This document shows positions 47,489 through 55,796 of a DNA stretch of 64,000 nt, piece by piece (position 1 is the stretch's first letter; the number at the start of each line of letters is the position of its first letter). Below the pieces are notes generated by a model that was given only the letters and a program-made list of their open reading frames with translations, ran no database searches and had not been told where the DNA came from. Origin of the DNA: JBCBSP01 sp039819095 (GTDB lineage Bacteria; Pseudomonadota; Alphaproteobacteria; Caulobacterales; Maricaulaceae). The stretch covers positions 62,001 through 126,000 of the forward strand of contig JBCBSP010000007.1 in assembly GCA_039819095.1 (NCBI GenBank). Reading direction: 5' to 3'. Made by a program: the position numbers and the translations under genes.

Positions 47489-49060
47489 CTATTTCAGAAA
47501 CTCAAATGCTCTTGGGTCGACGCTCGCGGCCGACATAAGGCCGCCCATCAGCGCTCCAGGTATGCCTGGGCTACATACATCCTGACCGGTCAAGAAGAGC
47601 CCCGGGATCGGTGTCGTCGCCCGCAGTCCACCGCACATCACCCGACCCGGTGTCACATCCAGCCCGTAAAACGCGCCCTGTCGGTGGCCGGTGAAAGCGA
47701 CCGTGGACAAGGGCGTCGCCAACTCCTTGTACACCACCAGCTTGGCAAGATCGGGGAAGTGTTCCTCGAACATCGCCATCAAGGTGTCTGCGGCGCGTTG
47801 CTTGAAGTCGGCGTAATCTCCGCCGCGCTGACCCGGCGGCTTGCCCGCCCATCGGGCCACCGTCGACCAGTCAGCCCACACAATGAGCTGGCCCGTATGT
47901 TTCTGCCGTGGACCAGGGTCGTGAGAGGGGTTCTTCAATGAACCGAATCCCACCGTCATCTGCGGGGGAGCCTCATCGGGCGCATTGGTCCAGATAACGT
48001 CCGTCTTGCCTGCTGGGAACAGCCAGTGGTTCGCCTTGGTGGCGCCGGCTGCTTGGATGTCGCCTTCAAAGCCCAGAAACATGTTGAAGTGCGCGATGCT
48101 GGACGGCAACGCGCGGATTTCCGCAATCCACTCCTCATGGCCGGCATCGTCCGGCAGAAGTCCATCAAGGGTTTCTCGCGCACCGATGTCGGACACCACG
48201 GCTCCGCCCCTGATCTCTTCGCCACCGCTGGTTCGGACACCCACCGCTTTGCCGTCTTCGATAAGCACTTTCTCAACCCGGACGCCGGCTCGGGCCTGAC
48301 CGCCATTCTTGGTGATGGCCGGAATCATGTGTTCGGCATAGGCCGCCGCCCCGCCAGCCGGATACCAGGAACCGGAAATCAGATAAGCTCCGGCGATCAT
48401 GGCGTGCATGGCGAAACTGGCTTTGCTGGGACGCCCGCCGTGATCGCCCCATTGGGCCGTCATCGCCGCCGCAAGTTCGGGATTGTCGGTAAGGGTGTCG
48501 ACAAAGTCCTGAGTGGTCGGCAAGCAGTACTTCTCGACCGCTGCGCGGCCCGTTTCATCAAGCATGTCCCCGGCCGATTCCGGCATGGAACGGGACGGAA
48601 AGACTTTATAGAGCGCAGCGCGGCCTTCTCGCAGCGCCACCGTCCACGCCTCAATGGCTTCGGCCTCATCCGGGAAGCGGTCCTTTAAGTCGCGTTCCTG
48701 AGCCTCATAAGGTCTGGAAAGCGCAAGCGGTTCTGACGATCTAATATGCAGATAGTCATAGACTGCGCCTAAGGAGACGAACTCCATCGGGGTGTCGCAC
48801 AACGCGTCGAGTCGTTGGCGGATAAGGTCATCTGGAGACATCGAGCTGAGATAATGAACGCCTACATCCCAGGTGAAGCCTTCCCTTGAAAAGCTATGCG
48901 TCAAACCGCCAAGGGACTGATGCTGCTCCAGCAATAACACCCTGTTTCCGACCTGGGCCAGGGCTGAAGCGGCGGCCATGCCACCCATGCCCGATCCAAT
49001 AACAATCACATCCCACTCGGTCGGGGTTGATGGCCCCGACCCTGCTAGGTCCTCCACCAT
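47489..49060 (-). CDS. FAD-dependent phytoene-desaturase/retinol-saturase-like oxidoreductase
   Basis: 523 aa. The dinucleotide-binding start DVIVIGSGMGGMAAASALAQ, the LLLEQHQSLGGLTHSF loop, the GFTWDVGVHYLS segment and the C-terminal TPIPGLFLTGQDVCSPGIPG region match the CrtI/RetSat/carotenoid isomerase family. It probably adds or removes a double-bond hydrogen on an isoprenoid or fatty substrate; no other carotenoid genes are in sight. ATG 49060 is the likely start. It lies in an accessory-looking segment between a tRNA-like fragment and an integrase remnant next to tRNA-Gly. Confidence 0.88.
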   Translation of the reverse strand: MVEDLAGSGPSTPTEWDVIVIGSGMGGMAAASALAQVGNRVLLLEQHQSLGGLTHSFSREGFTWDVGVHYLSSMSPDDLIRQRLDALCDTPMEFVSLGAVYDYLHIRSSEPLALSRPYEAQERDLKDRFPDEAEAIEAWTVALREGRAALYKVFPSRSMPESAGDMLDETGRAAVEKYCLPTTQDFVDTLTDNPELAAAMTAQWGDHGGRPSKASFAMHAMIAGAYLISGSWYPAGGAAAYAEHMIPAITKNGGQARAGVRVEKVLIEDGKAVGVRTSGGEEIRGGAVVSDIGARETLDGLLPDDAGHEEWIAEIRALPSSIAHFNMFLGFEGDIQAAGATKANHWLFPAGKTDVIWTNAPDEAPPQMTVGFGSLKNPSHDPGPRQKHTGQLIVWADWSTVARWAGKPPGQRGGDYADFKQRAADTLMAMFEEHFPDLAKLVVYKELATPLSTVAFTGHRQGAFYGLDVTPGRVMCGGLRATTPIPGLFLTGQDVCSPGIPGALMGGLMSAASVDPRAFEFLK

Positions 49061-49154
49061 ATCGATGTTTCCTCTGATGGGCGCCTCTGATCCATACCAT
49101 TAGCAGGGATAATGGGGTCTTGTGAGGCAAAGGTCTTCCCGACCGATTGCCGCA

Positions 49155-49346
49155 TTACGGCTTCGCTATCGGGAGTTTGACCTGAGCCCCCATGCCGCCC
49201 TCGTTTTTATGGGAGCGTCGCGGGGGTTGCTCGGCTCCCCGAATTGTACCGCGTGGATCGATGTCGGTGAGACGGGATGGAACCCGGCGCACATAGTGCC
49301 AGCGGCCGTCTCGTTGGAGCAGGGATCGGTCGGCGACGCGCGCCAT
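49155..49346 (-). pseudogene. Tyrosine-recombinase (integrase) N-terminal remnant
   Basis: ATG 49346, with GGAG eight bases upstream, begins MARVADRSLLQRDGRWHYVR then VPSRLTDIDPRGTIR. This is the characteristic N-terminus of DUF6538-type phage integrases. After about 36 codons the similarity stops and the frame reads on through unrelated residues to TAA-like termination at 49155. The rest of the integrase is missing. It lies 136 bp from the 3' end of tRNA-Gly, the usual place for an integrase, so it marks an old integration at this tRNA. Confidence 0.7.
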
Positions 49347-49481
49347 GACCGCATCTCCTTGTTGCACAAAAAGTTGCACAAACACCGAAACCCGGTGAGC
49401 CGGAGCAGACAGAAAGTCCGGGAAGCGTGCGTAAATCTGAATAAAATCAGAGCATTAATTGATTGAAAATGCAAACAGAAT

Positions 49482-49555
49482 TGGAGCGGGTAGCGAGAAT
49501 CGAACTCGCACGTTCAGCTTGGGAAGCTGACAGGCTGCCATTACATCATACCCGC
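49482..49555 (-). tRNA. tRNA-Gly (CCC anticodon)
   Basis: Minus-strand cloverleaf: acceptor GCGGGTA/TACCCGC, anticodon arm TCAGC-TTCCCAA-GCTGA with CCC in a normal seven-base loop, T-arm closing on TTCGATT, and an encoded CCA end (49482-49484). This is a canonical chromosomal tRNA-Gly, in contrast to the tRNA-like gene at 33327-33399. An integrase remnant follows its 3' end. Confidence 0.95.
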
Positions 49556-49764
49556 CGGTGCGGGGCCTTACCTGAAAGCCCCAGCGCCGGGCCGAGGAAC
49601 CTACTGGGCGCGCCTTTTCAATTCAAGGCGGACGCCGCTATTGACTCATCGGACGCCCCGCCTGCGATGACATCCGCGTGAAGGGCGGCGCTTTGCGGTT
49701 GAGCGGGCGGCGGGCAGAGCCTAGCCTTTGATCAACAAGGCGATTTGAAGGACGTCCCGCCCTT

Positions 49765-50718
49765 ATGCTTGATGATGATACGCGCGCCCTGCCCCTACCG
49801 GCGCCGTTCACTGATCCCGATCTCACCGCGAAGGGCGAGACGCGCGCTTCGGCGGCATTCGACCGGCTGAAGACACTGTGGTTCAACACCGGCACGCTGT
49901 GCAATATCACCTGCGCGAACTGCTATATCGAAAGCTCGCCGAGCAATGACCGGCTCGTCTATCTGACGCTGGCCGACGCCTCGCCCTATCTGGACGAGAT
50001 TGACGCCATGGGCCTTGGCCCGGTGGAGATCGGATTCACCGGCGGCGAACCCTTCATGAACCCCCATATGATCGCGCTCATCGAAGCCGCGCTGTCGCGC
50101 GGCCATGAGGCGCTGGTGCTGACCAACGCCATGCGCCCGATGATGCGCCCGCGCATGCAGGAGGGCCTTCTGGCGCTGAAGGCGCGATACGGTGACCGGC
50201 TCTGCCTGCGGATCAGCCTGGATCACTACACGCCTGAGCACCATGACGCTGAACGCGGCAAGGGCGGGTTCGACGAAACGCTTAAAGGGATGAGCTGGCT
50301 GGTTGAAAATGGCTTTCGGGTGACCGCCGCCGGTCGCTCGCTCTGGGGCGAGGAGGAGACAGTCGCGCGCGCCGGATTCGCATCCCTGTTCGCCCGGCTT
50401 GGCGCGCGCATCGATGTCGACGATCCGGCTCAGCTTGTCCTCTTCCCGGAGATGACCGAGACCGGCGAACCGCCGGAAATCACCACTGGCTGCTGGGATA
50501 TCCTTAAACTGGATCCACGAACGGTGATGTGCGCGTCCAGCCGCATGGTGGTCAAGCGCAAGGGCGCGGATGCGCCGACCGTATTGTCCTGCACGCTGAT
50601 CCCGTATGACGCCGCCTTTGAGATGGGCGCCGGGCTGCGCGAAAGCCTGAAACCAGTCAAACTCAATCACCGTTATTGCGCGCAATTCTGCGTGCTGGGC
50701 GGGGCGAGCTGCTCGTAA
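49765..50718 (+). CDS. Orphan radical SAM protein with extra C-terminal cysteines
   Basis: 317 aa. The cluster motif is in FNTGTLCNITCANCYIESSP (CxxxCxxC), followed by FTGGEPFMNPH, ISLDHYTPEHHDAERGKGGF and LVENGFRVTAAGR, typical radical SAM barrel elements. Near the C-terminus Cys residues occur in GCWDILKLDPRTVMCASS, SCTLIP, YCAQFCVLGGASCS, suggesting an auxiliary cluster. The substrate is unknown and no peptide or cofactor gene lies nearby. ATG 49765 gives the natural start. Conserved hypothetical radical SAM protein in marine alphaproteobacteria, by impression only. Confidence 0.9.
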   Translation: MLDDDTRALPLPAPFTDPDLTAKGETRASAAFDRLKTLWFNTGTLCNITCANCYIESSPSNDRLVYLTLADASPYLDEIDAMGLGPVEIGFTGGEPFMNPHMIALIEAALSRGHEALVLTNAMRPMMRPRMQEGLLALKARYGDRLCLRISLDHYTPEHHDAERGKGGFDETLKGMSWLVENGFRVTAAGRSLWGEEETVARAGFASLFARLGARIDVDDPAQLVLFPEMTETGEPPEITTGCWDILKLDPRTVMCASSRMVVKRKGADAPTVLSCTLIPYDAAFEMGAGLRESLKPVKLNHRYCAQFCVLGGASCS

Positions 50719-50721
50719 CGA

Positions 50722-51141
50722 TCAAGGCGCCTGTTCGTCGCCGACCCGTTCCAGCTGGCGCTCAGCCAGCCGGGTCATGAGTGCTGTGAACACCAGCGCC
50801 ATCGGCCCGGCCATGGCGCATAACGTCATCAAAGAGCGCGCGGCGCCGCCAGTGATGACGAAATAGGCCGCCATCGCTGCGAGGTAGCCAGTGATAAACA
50901 GCACAGCCCCGCCGAGCGTGCGCCAAAGCATCAACTGCTGCATCTCATCAAGCCGGTTCGAGCGGCGAGTCAGGATAATCGGCGCAGCGAGCAGCGGCGC
51001 CCATAGCAGAAAGCCAGCGGCGATCCGCGCTACAAGGACAAAGGTTTCGTTCAAGATGACAAAGGAGAGCAGGCCGCTGGCGGCCCACCAGACGATCAGG
51101 ATGAGGATGTGGGTGTTGGTGAATATTCGATCGGTAGACAT
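50722..51141 (-). CDS. Membrane protein with the module 2 operator (possible regulon member)
   Basis: 139 aa with four hydrophobic segments (HILILIVWWAASGLLSFVI, VLVARIAAGFLLWAPLLAAP, LGGAVLFITGYLAAMAAYFV, LMTLCAMAGPMALVFTALM). The inter-helix loop SNRLDEMQQLMLWRTLGG matches the SLDELQRQIHLAALAIGF loop of the module 2 membrane protein, so the two appear paralogous. ATG 51141 is used; the upstream extension is not protein-like. The 16-bp operator GTAAAG-CGTG-CTTGAC lies 19 bp upstream of the start. Confidence 0.82.
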   Translation of the reverse strand: MSTDRIFTNTHILILIVWWAASGLLSFVILNETFVLVARIAAGFLLWAPLLAAPIILTRRSNRLDEMQQLMLWRTLGGAVLFITGYLAAMAAYFVITGGAARSLMTLCAMAGPMALVFTALMTRLAERQLERVGDEQAP

Positions 51142-51159
51142 TGCAATGGCCCCGTGAAA

Positions 51160-51175
51160 GTAAAGCGTGCTTGAC
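51160..51175 (-). promoter_or_regulatory. Fourth copy of the GTMAAG-N4-CTTKAC operator
   Basis: GTAAAG-CGTG-CTTGAC is the same 16-bp inverted-repeat pattern as the three sites at 43175-43230. It lies just before the start of the membrane gene at 50722-51141, eight kilobases away, and ties this gene to the module 2 regulator. Confidence 0.6.
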
Positions 51176-51224
51176 GCTCGTCCGTCGCGGCCCAAAGGTC
51201 AAGCGCCTCTGACCTTACAAATCA

Positions 51225-52271
51225 TCAATCCTTGGCTACGGGCGCCCGAAAGTGCTTGGCCAGCTTGAGCCCTTGCGCCTGGTAGTTGGAACTCCCGGAG
51301 CCATATGGCGCCTCCACAGCGCCGGCCATTGGTTCGTAGACGAGTTTCGCAACCGGCTGGCCATGCTCTAGGATAAACGGCACGTCGCGCCCCCTAACCT
51401 CAAGCACCGCGCGCGCGCCGGCGCCGCCGGCGGACTCCACGCCGAAACCCGGGTCAAAGAAGCCGGCGTAATGGGCGCGAAACTCGCCGATCTCAGGCGC
51501 GATGGGCGCCATTTCGGCCGCCTCATCGAGCCCGATCTGCACCGCTTCCCGGCTCGCGAGAATATAAAATTCACCCGGGTCAAGAACGATGCGCCCGTCC
51601 GGGGCATGGAGCGGCTCCCAGAAGGCGGCGGGATCGTGAGCGCCGACACCGGTCAGATCGACAAGCGGGCTGTGGCGCTTGGCGCGATACCCCACCGGAG
51701 CATCGCCGCGCGCGTTCAGATCAACCGAGAGGGTTTCTGAGCGCCCGATCGGCGGCGAGGCGCGCCGCAAACGCGCCTGCACCAGACGGTCGCCGGGCCG
51801 GGCGAGAATGGAGAAGGTGCGCGGACAGATCTCCACATAGAGCCTGCCTTCATATCCGGCCGGCGCCTGATCGAAGGCGGACGCGCCATCGGCGATCACG
51901 CGGGTGAAGACATCCAGCCGACCGGTTGAGCTTTTCGGATTCATCACTGCAGCCACATCGCCCGGTAGCGCGAAACGCTCCGCGATCTCGGCGAGATAAA
52001 CACAGCCTGTCTCCAGCACCGCGCCGTCTGAACCCAGCGCGATCTCATGCATGACGAGGTCGGACTTCAGACGGTCCTCAACACTGCGTCCGGCTCCGGG
52101 CAGAAAGCTCGCCCGCAACCGCCAGACCCTTCCGCCCAGCCGCAGATCAAGGCTCGCCGGCTGGATTTGGTCATCCTCAATGGGCGTGCTGGCGCTCAAT
52201 GCGCCAGCTTGCGTCAGCGCCTTGAGCGCACGGTCTGGCAGGATGCCGGCGGATTCGGAAGCTTCAGTCAC
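51225..52271 (-). CDS. dcd: 2'-deoxycytidine 5'-triphosphate deaminase (long alphaproteobacterial form)
   Basis: 348 aa. DDQIQPASLDLRLGGRVWRL is the opening of the dCTP deaminase/dUTPase fold; PKSSTGRLDVFTRVIADGAS (SSxGR motif) and YEGRLYVEICPRTFSILARP follow. The protein is about twice the length of classical Dcd and seems to contain a second copy of the fold toward the C-terminus (FFDPGFGVESAGGAGARAVL, HGQPVAKLVYEP), as in the long alphaproteobacterial annotation. It would make dUTP for thymidylate synthesis. GTG 52271 (VTEASESAGILPDRALKAL) is chosen; TTG 52319 is an alternative. Confidence 0.88.
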   Translation of the reverse strand: MTEASESAGILPDRALKALTQAGALSASTPIEDDQIQPASLDLRLGGRVWRLRASFLPGAGRSVEDRLKSDLVMHEIALGSDGAVLETGCVYLAEIAERFALPGDVAAVMNPKSSTGRLDVFTRVIADGASAFDQAPAGYEGRLYVEICPRTFSILARPGDRLVQARLRRASPPIGRSETLSVDLNARGDAPVGYRAKRHSPLVDLTGVGAHDPAAFWEPLHAPDGRIVLDPGEFYILASREAVQIGLDEAAEMAPIAPEIGEFRAHYAGFFDPGFGVESAGGAGARAVLEVRGRDVPFILEHGQPVAKLVYEPMAGAVEAPYGSGSSNYQAQGLKLAKHFRAPVAKD

Positions 52272-52482
52272 GGTGGACGGCTCGGATCTGGACGCAGAAT
52301 CACATTGAGTGGTCGCCAACCCTAGGCGGGCGCCGGCCTGCGGGCCAGCGTCGAAACCGCCTGGGGCGTCGCCAGGCCGGGCTTCGCGGCGCCGGGCGCC
52401 GATTCTCCTTGCCGGACGCGCCGCTTAGGAGTGTCATGGTCGCGTATGGAAGCAAGGTGGCCGGCGAAGGAATGCGAGCGCC

Positions 52483-52875
52483 ATGTACAAGCAGGAAACG
52501 CGCGGCGTCCTGATCAAGGTCAAGCCGGATTATCTGGACGAGGAGTCCGATCCGGACGCGAGCCGCTATGTCTGGGGCTATACCGTGGAAATCGAAAACC
52601 GCGGCGAGGAGCCGATCCAGCTGCTGACACGCGAATGGCGCATCACCGATGCGCTCGGGCGCACCCAGATCGTGCGCGGCGACGGGGTGGTCGGCGAGCA
52701 GCCCGTGATCGCGCCCGGCGACAGCTATCGCTACCGCTCCGGCGCCCCTCTGCCCACGCCCTCCGGCTTCATGGTCGGGCGCTATGGCATGCGGGCGGCG
52801 GGCGGCGATGCTTTTGAAGCCGATATTCCCGCCTTTGCGCTGGATACGCCGTTCGAGCGTTCCAGCGTGCATTAA
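52483..52875 (+). CDS. apaG: ApaG protein
   Basis: 130 aa fibronectin-III-like beta protein. SRYVWGYTVEIENRGEEPIQ, TREWRITDALGRTQIVRGDG, VVGEQPVIAPGDSYRYRSGA, PLPTPSGFMVGRYGM are the family's conserved blocks, with the GxGxVG-like motif. It affects Ap4A/Co2+ resistance in enterobacteria; exact role here unknown. trkH begins 23 bp downstream, so the two may share a transcript. Confidence 0.95.
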   Translation: MYKQETRGVLIKVKPDYLDEESDPDASRYVWGYTVEIENRGEEPIQLLTREWRITDALGRTQIVRGDGVVGEQPVIAPGDSYRYRSGAPLPTPSGFMVGRYGMRAAGGDAFEADIPAFALDTPFERSSVH

Positions 52876-52897
52876 ACAGCCCCTTTAAGGCCTGCCC

Positions 52898-54367
52898 TTG
52901 AGCGCCTCGGCCCGCACCATACTGTTTGTTCTCGGCGTCATGCTGCTGGCCTTGTCCGCAGCGCAGCTCGCCCCTGCGCTGGTGGACCTGCGCGCCGATG
53001 CGCGATCGGCGCACGCGTTTTTCGGCTCCGCCGTGATCGGCCTGTTCGCCGGCGGCGTGATGACGTTGATGGGCCGTGGAACCAATAAGTCGATCAGCCC
53101 GCGCGGCGCGATCATCGTGACCGCCGGCTCCTGGGCGCTGCTGGCGCTGGCGGCCGCCGCCCCTCTGAAGCTTGCCGCGCCGGAGTTGAGCTGGACCGAC
53201 GCCATCTTCGAGGCGACATCGGGGATCACCACGACCGGCGCCACGATCATGACCGGTTTGCAGGACCAGCCGGCCGGCGTGCTCCTGTGGCGGGCGATCC
53301 TGCAATGGATTGGCGGGATCGGGATCATCGTCACCGCCATGGCGATCTGGCCGGCGCTCGGCATTGGCGGGATGCAGCTCTTCCGCATGGAAAGCTCCGA
53401 CACTTCAGAGAAGGCCCTGCCGCGCGCCGGCCAGATCGCCGCAGCCGTCGGCGTGGTCTATCTGGCGCTCACCGCGCTGTGCTTCTTCGCCTATATCGCC
53501 GCCGGGATGACGCCGTTTGAGGCAACCGCCCACGCCATGACGACGATCGCAACCGGCGGGTTCTCCACCCATGACGGCTCGATCGGCGCCTTTTCAGAAG
53601 GCGGAGCGGATCTGGTGGCGCTGGTCTTCATGGTGTTGGCCGGCCTGCCTTTCCTGCTCTATCTGCGCGCCGCTCAGGGCCGGCCCGACATCCTCTTCGC
53701 CGACCCTCAGGTGCGCGCCTTTCTCATGACCGCCTTTCTGGCGGCGGCGGCCCTGACCGTCTGGCTCGTCATTCACGAACCGCACATGATCGAGGGCGCA
53801 GGTGAAACGATTCCGGCCTGGCGGCTGGCGGCGGTCAACGCAGTCTCCATCCTGACCGGGACCGGCTACGCCTCCGCCGATTACGGGCTGTGGGGCGGCG
53901 GCGCGGTCGCGCTCTTCTTCATGCTGATGTTCATCGGCGGGTGTGCGGGTTCAACCACCTGTTCGGTGAAGATTTTCCGCTACCAGATCGCCGGGGCGGC
54001 CTTTCGCGCCTATGTCGCACGCGCCTCACGCCCTCATGCGGTGCGCCCGGTGCGCTATCGCGGCAAGGCGCTTTCGGACGCTGCGGTGCGCAGCGTCATC
54101 ATCTTCTTCTTCGTCTTCTTCGCCGTTTTCGCCGCCTCGGCCTGCGCGCTCGCCCTGATCGGGTTAGACCCGATCACGGCGGTATCCGGCGCGGCGACGA
54201 CACTGGCCAATGTCGGCCCCGGACTCGGCCCGCAGATCGGTCCATCCGGCACGTTTGGCGATCTGCCCGAAACGGCCAAATGGGTGATGATCGGAAATAT
54301 GCTGATCGGACGGCTTGAAATCCTCACCGTGCTGGCGCTTCTGACGCCCACCTTCTGGCGGGGCTGA
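52898..54367 (+). CDS. trkH: TrkH-family potassium uptake protein
   Basis: 489 aa with about ten membrane helices. The four selectivity-filter-like P loops are recognisable: FEATSGITTTGATIMTGLQD, AHAMTTIATGGFSTHDGSIG, AVSILTGTGYASADYGLW and TTLANVGPGLGPQIGPSG. It is the membrane channel subunit of the Trk/Ktr system and needs a TrkA-type regulatory subunit, not found here. TTG 52898 has AAGGC before it and gives the family N-terminus. Ends 4 bp before the DUF188 gene. Confidence 0.92.
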   Translation: MSASARTILFVLGVMLLALSAAQLAPALVDLRADARSAHAFFGSAVIGLFAGGVMTLMGRGTNKSISPRGAIIVTAGSWALLALAAAAPLKLAAPELSWTDAIFEATSGITTTGATIMTGLQDQPAGVLLWRAILQWIGGIGIIVTAMAIWPALGIGGMQLFRMESSDTSEKALPRAGQIAAAVGVVYLALTALCFFAYIAAGMTPFEATAHAMTTIATGGFSTHDGSIGAFSEGGADLVALVFMVLAGLPFLLYLRAAQGRPDILFADPQVRAFLMTAFLAAAALTVWLVIHEPHMIEGAGETIPAWRLAAVNAVSILTGTGYASADYGLWGGGAVALFFMLMFIGGCAGSTTCSVKIFRYQIAGAAFRAYVARASRPHAVRPVRYRGKALSDAAVRSVIIFFFVFFAVFAASACALALIGLDPITAVSGAATTLANVGPGLGPQIGPSGTFGDLPETAKWVMIGNMLIGRLEILTVLALLTPTFWRG

Positions 54368-54371
54368 GCCG

Positions 54372-54824
54372 ATGACGATTTTTATCGATGCGGACGCCTG
54401 TCCGGTGAAGGATGAAACCATCCGGGTCGCCGAACGCCACCAGACCGAGGTCAAGCTGGTCTGCGATGGCGGACTGCGTCGACCGGGCAGCGCGTGGGCG
54501 CAGTTGATCATCGTGCCGGAGGGCGCGGACGCCGCTGATGACTGGATCGCGGACCACATCGCGCCGGGCGATGTGTGCGTGACCGGCGATATCCCGCTTG
54601 CGGATCGCTGCGTGAAGGCCGGCGCTAAGGCGATCGACCACCGCGGTGCGGAGTTCACCCCTTCCAGCATCGGCTCGAAGCTGGCCATGCGCGATCTGAT
54701 GACCGATTTGCGCAGCGCCGGGCAGATGGAGGGTGGCGGCGGGCGGGCCTATTCACAGCGCGACCGGTCGGAATTTCTCAACGGGCTTGAGCGGGTCATG
54801 CAGGACATCAGACGCGGGCGTTAG
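54372..54824 (+). CDS. DUF188 (YaiI/YqxD) protein
   Basis: 150 aa. It begins MTIFIDADACPVKDETIRVA, the defining N-terminal DADACP motif of the YaiI/YqxD family (PIN-like nuclease fold), with DDWIADHIAPGDVCVTGDIP and GAKAIDHRGAEFTPSSIGSK further on. Function not established; thought to be a PIN-like RNase. Overlaps the convergent hslO by four bases at its stop. Probably co-transcribed with trkH. Confidence 0.92.
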   Translation: MTIFIDADACPVKDETIRVAERHQTEVKLVCDGGLRRPGSAWAQLIIVPEGADAADDWIADHIAPGDVCVTGDIPLADRCVKAGAKAIDHRGAEFTPSSIGSKLAMRDLMTDLRSAGQMEGGGGRAYSQRDRSEFLNGLERVMQDIRRGR

Positions 54825-55777
54825 GCGGGCCCTCGCCCCGCCGCCTCCACCTCGTTCGGGTCGAAGCGCCAGTCGCGATTGCAGTATTCGCACGTCATGA
54901 CGATCGCGCCGTCCTGGATCATGTGATCGAGATCATCTTCAGAGAAGCTTGCCAGAATTCGCGCGAGGCGAGCCCGTTCGCACGTGCAGCGCTTGACCAT
55001 GGTTTCCGCTTCGAAGATCCGCACGCCTTCTTCGTGAAACAGGCGATACATCAGTCGCCCCGCGCTCACTTCACGGTCGATCAGCTCCACATCGGTGAGC
55101 GTGTCGAATAGGGCGCGGGCGTGGTCGAAATCCTCATCATCGCCGGGACGGGTTTCGTCTTCGGCCAGGCGTTGGATCATGGCCCCGCCGGCGCGCCAGT
55201 TCTGCCCCCCGCCTGCTTCCATCTCACGGCCGACCGCAAGCCGGATGCGGGTGGGCAATTGTTCAGACTGCATGAAATAGTCTTCCGCCGAGCGCGCGAG
55301 CGAGCCGTCCTGAAGCTCAGTGACGCCCTGATAGCGCTGCATGTCGGAGCCCTGATCGATCGTCATCACGAACAAACCCTGGCCGATCAGCGTCTGCGCA
55401 CCGGGCTGGCGGCCTTTTTCCGCTTCCAGCTTAGCCACGCCCTCAGCATCGTACTTGGCGAAAGCGCGCAGCCCCTCGCCCACTGTGTAATCGGCGACCA
55501 CGAAGCTGACCGGGCCGTCCACGCCGTCCTTGCTGCTGGCCTGAATGATCAGCCGGCCTTCGAACTTCATGCCGGAGCCGATGAGCAGCGCGAGCAGCGC
55601 CGCCTCTCCGGTCAGCGCCGCAACCGGATAGGGATAGTCATGCGCCCTCAGGATTTCATCGATAAGAGGCCCGAGCCGGGCGACGCGCCCGCGCACCGCG
55701 CGGCCCTCCAGCTGGAAGGGCGCGACGATATCGTCGCGATCGCCGAGATGGTCGGCGCGCTCGCCGGCATCGCTCAT
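54821..55777 (-). CDS. hslO: Hsp33 redox-regulated chaperone
   Basis: 318 aa. The N-terminal domain contains DYPYPVAALTGEAALLALLI and FVVADYTVGEGLRAFAKYD; the C-terminal zinc motif has CxC in VKRCTCERARLARILASF and CxxC in MTCEYCNRDWRFDP. These four Cys switch the chaperone on under oxidative stress. The stop is coupled tail to tail with the DUF188 gene. It starts 20 bp after argD on the same strand. Confidence 0.95.
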   Translation of the reverse strand: MSDAGERADHLGDRDDIVAPFQLEGRAVRGRVARLGPLIDEILRAHDYPYPVAALTGEAALLALLIGSGMKFEGRLIIQASSKDGVDGPVSFVVADYTVGEGLRAFAKYDAEGVAKLEAEKGRQPGAQTLIGQGLFVMTIDQGSDMQRYQGVTELQDGSLARSAEDYFMQSEQLPTRIRLAVGREMEAGGGQNWRAGGAMIQRLAEDETRPGDDEDFDHARALFDTLTDVELIDREVSAGRLMYRLFHEEGVRIFEAETMVKRCTCERARLARILASFSEDDLDHMIQDGAIVMTCEYCNRDWRFDPNEVEAAGRGPA

Positions 55778-55796
55778 GTCAGGCGTCCTTTCAGCC

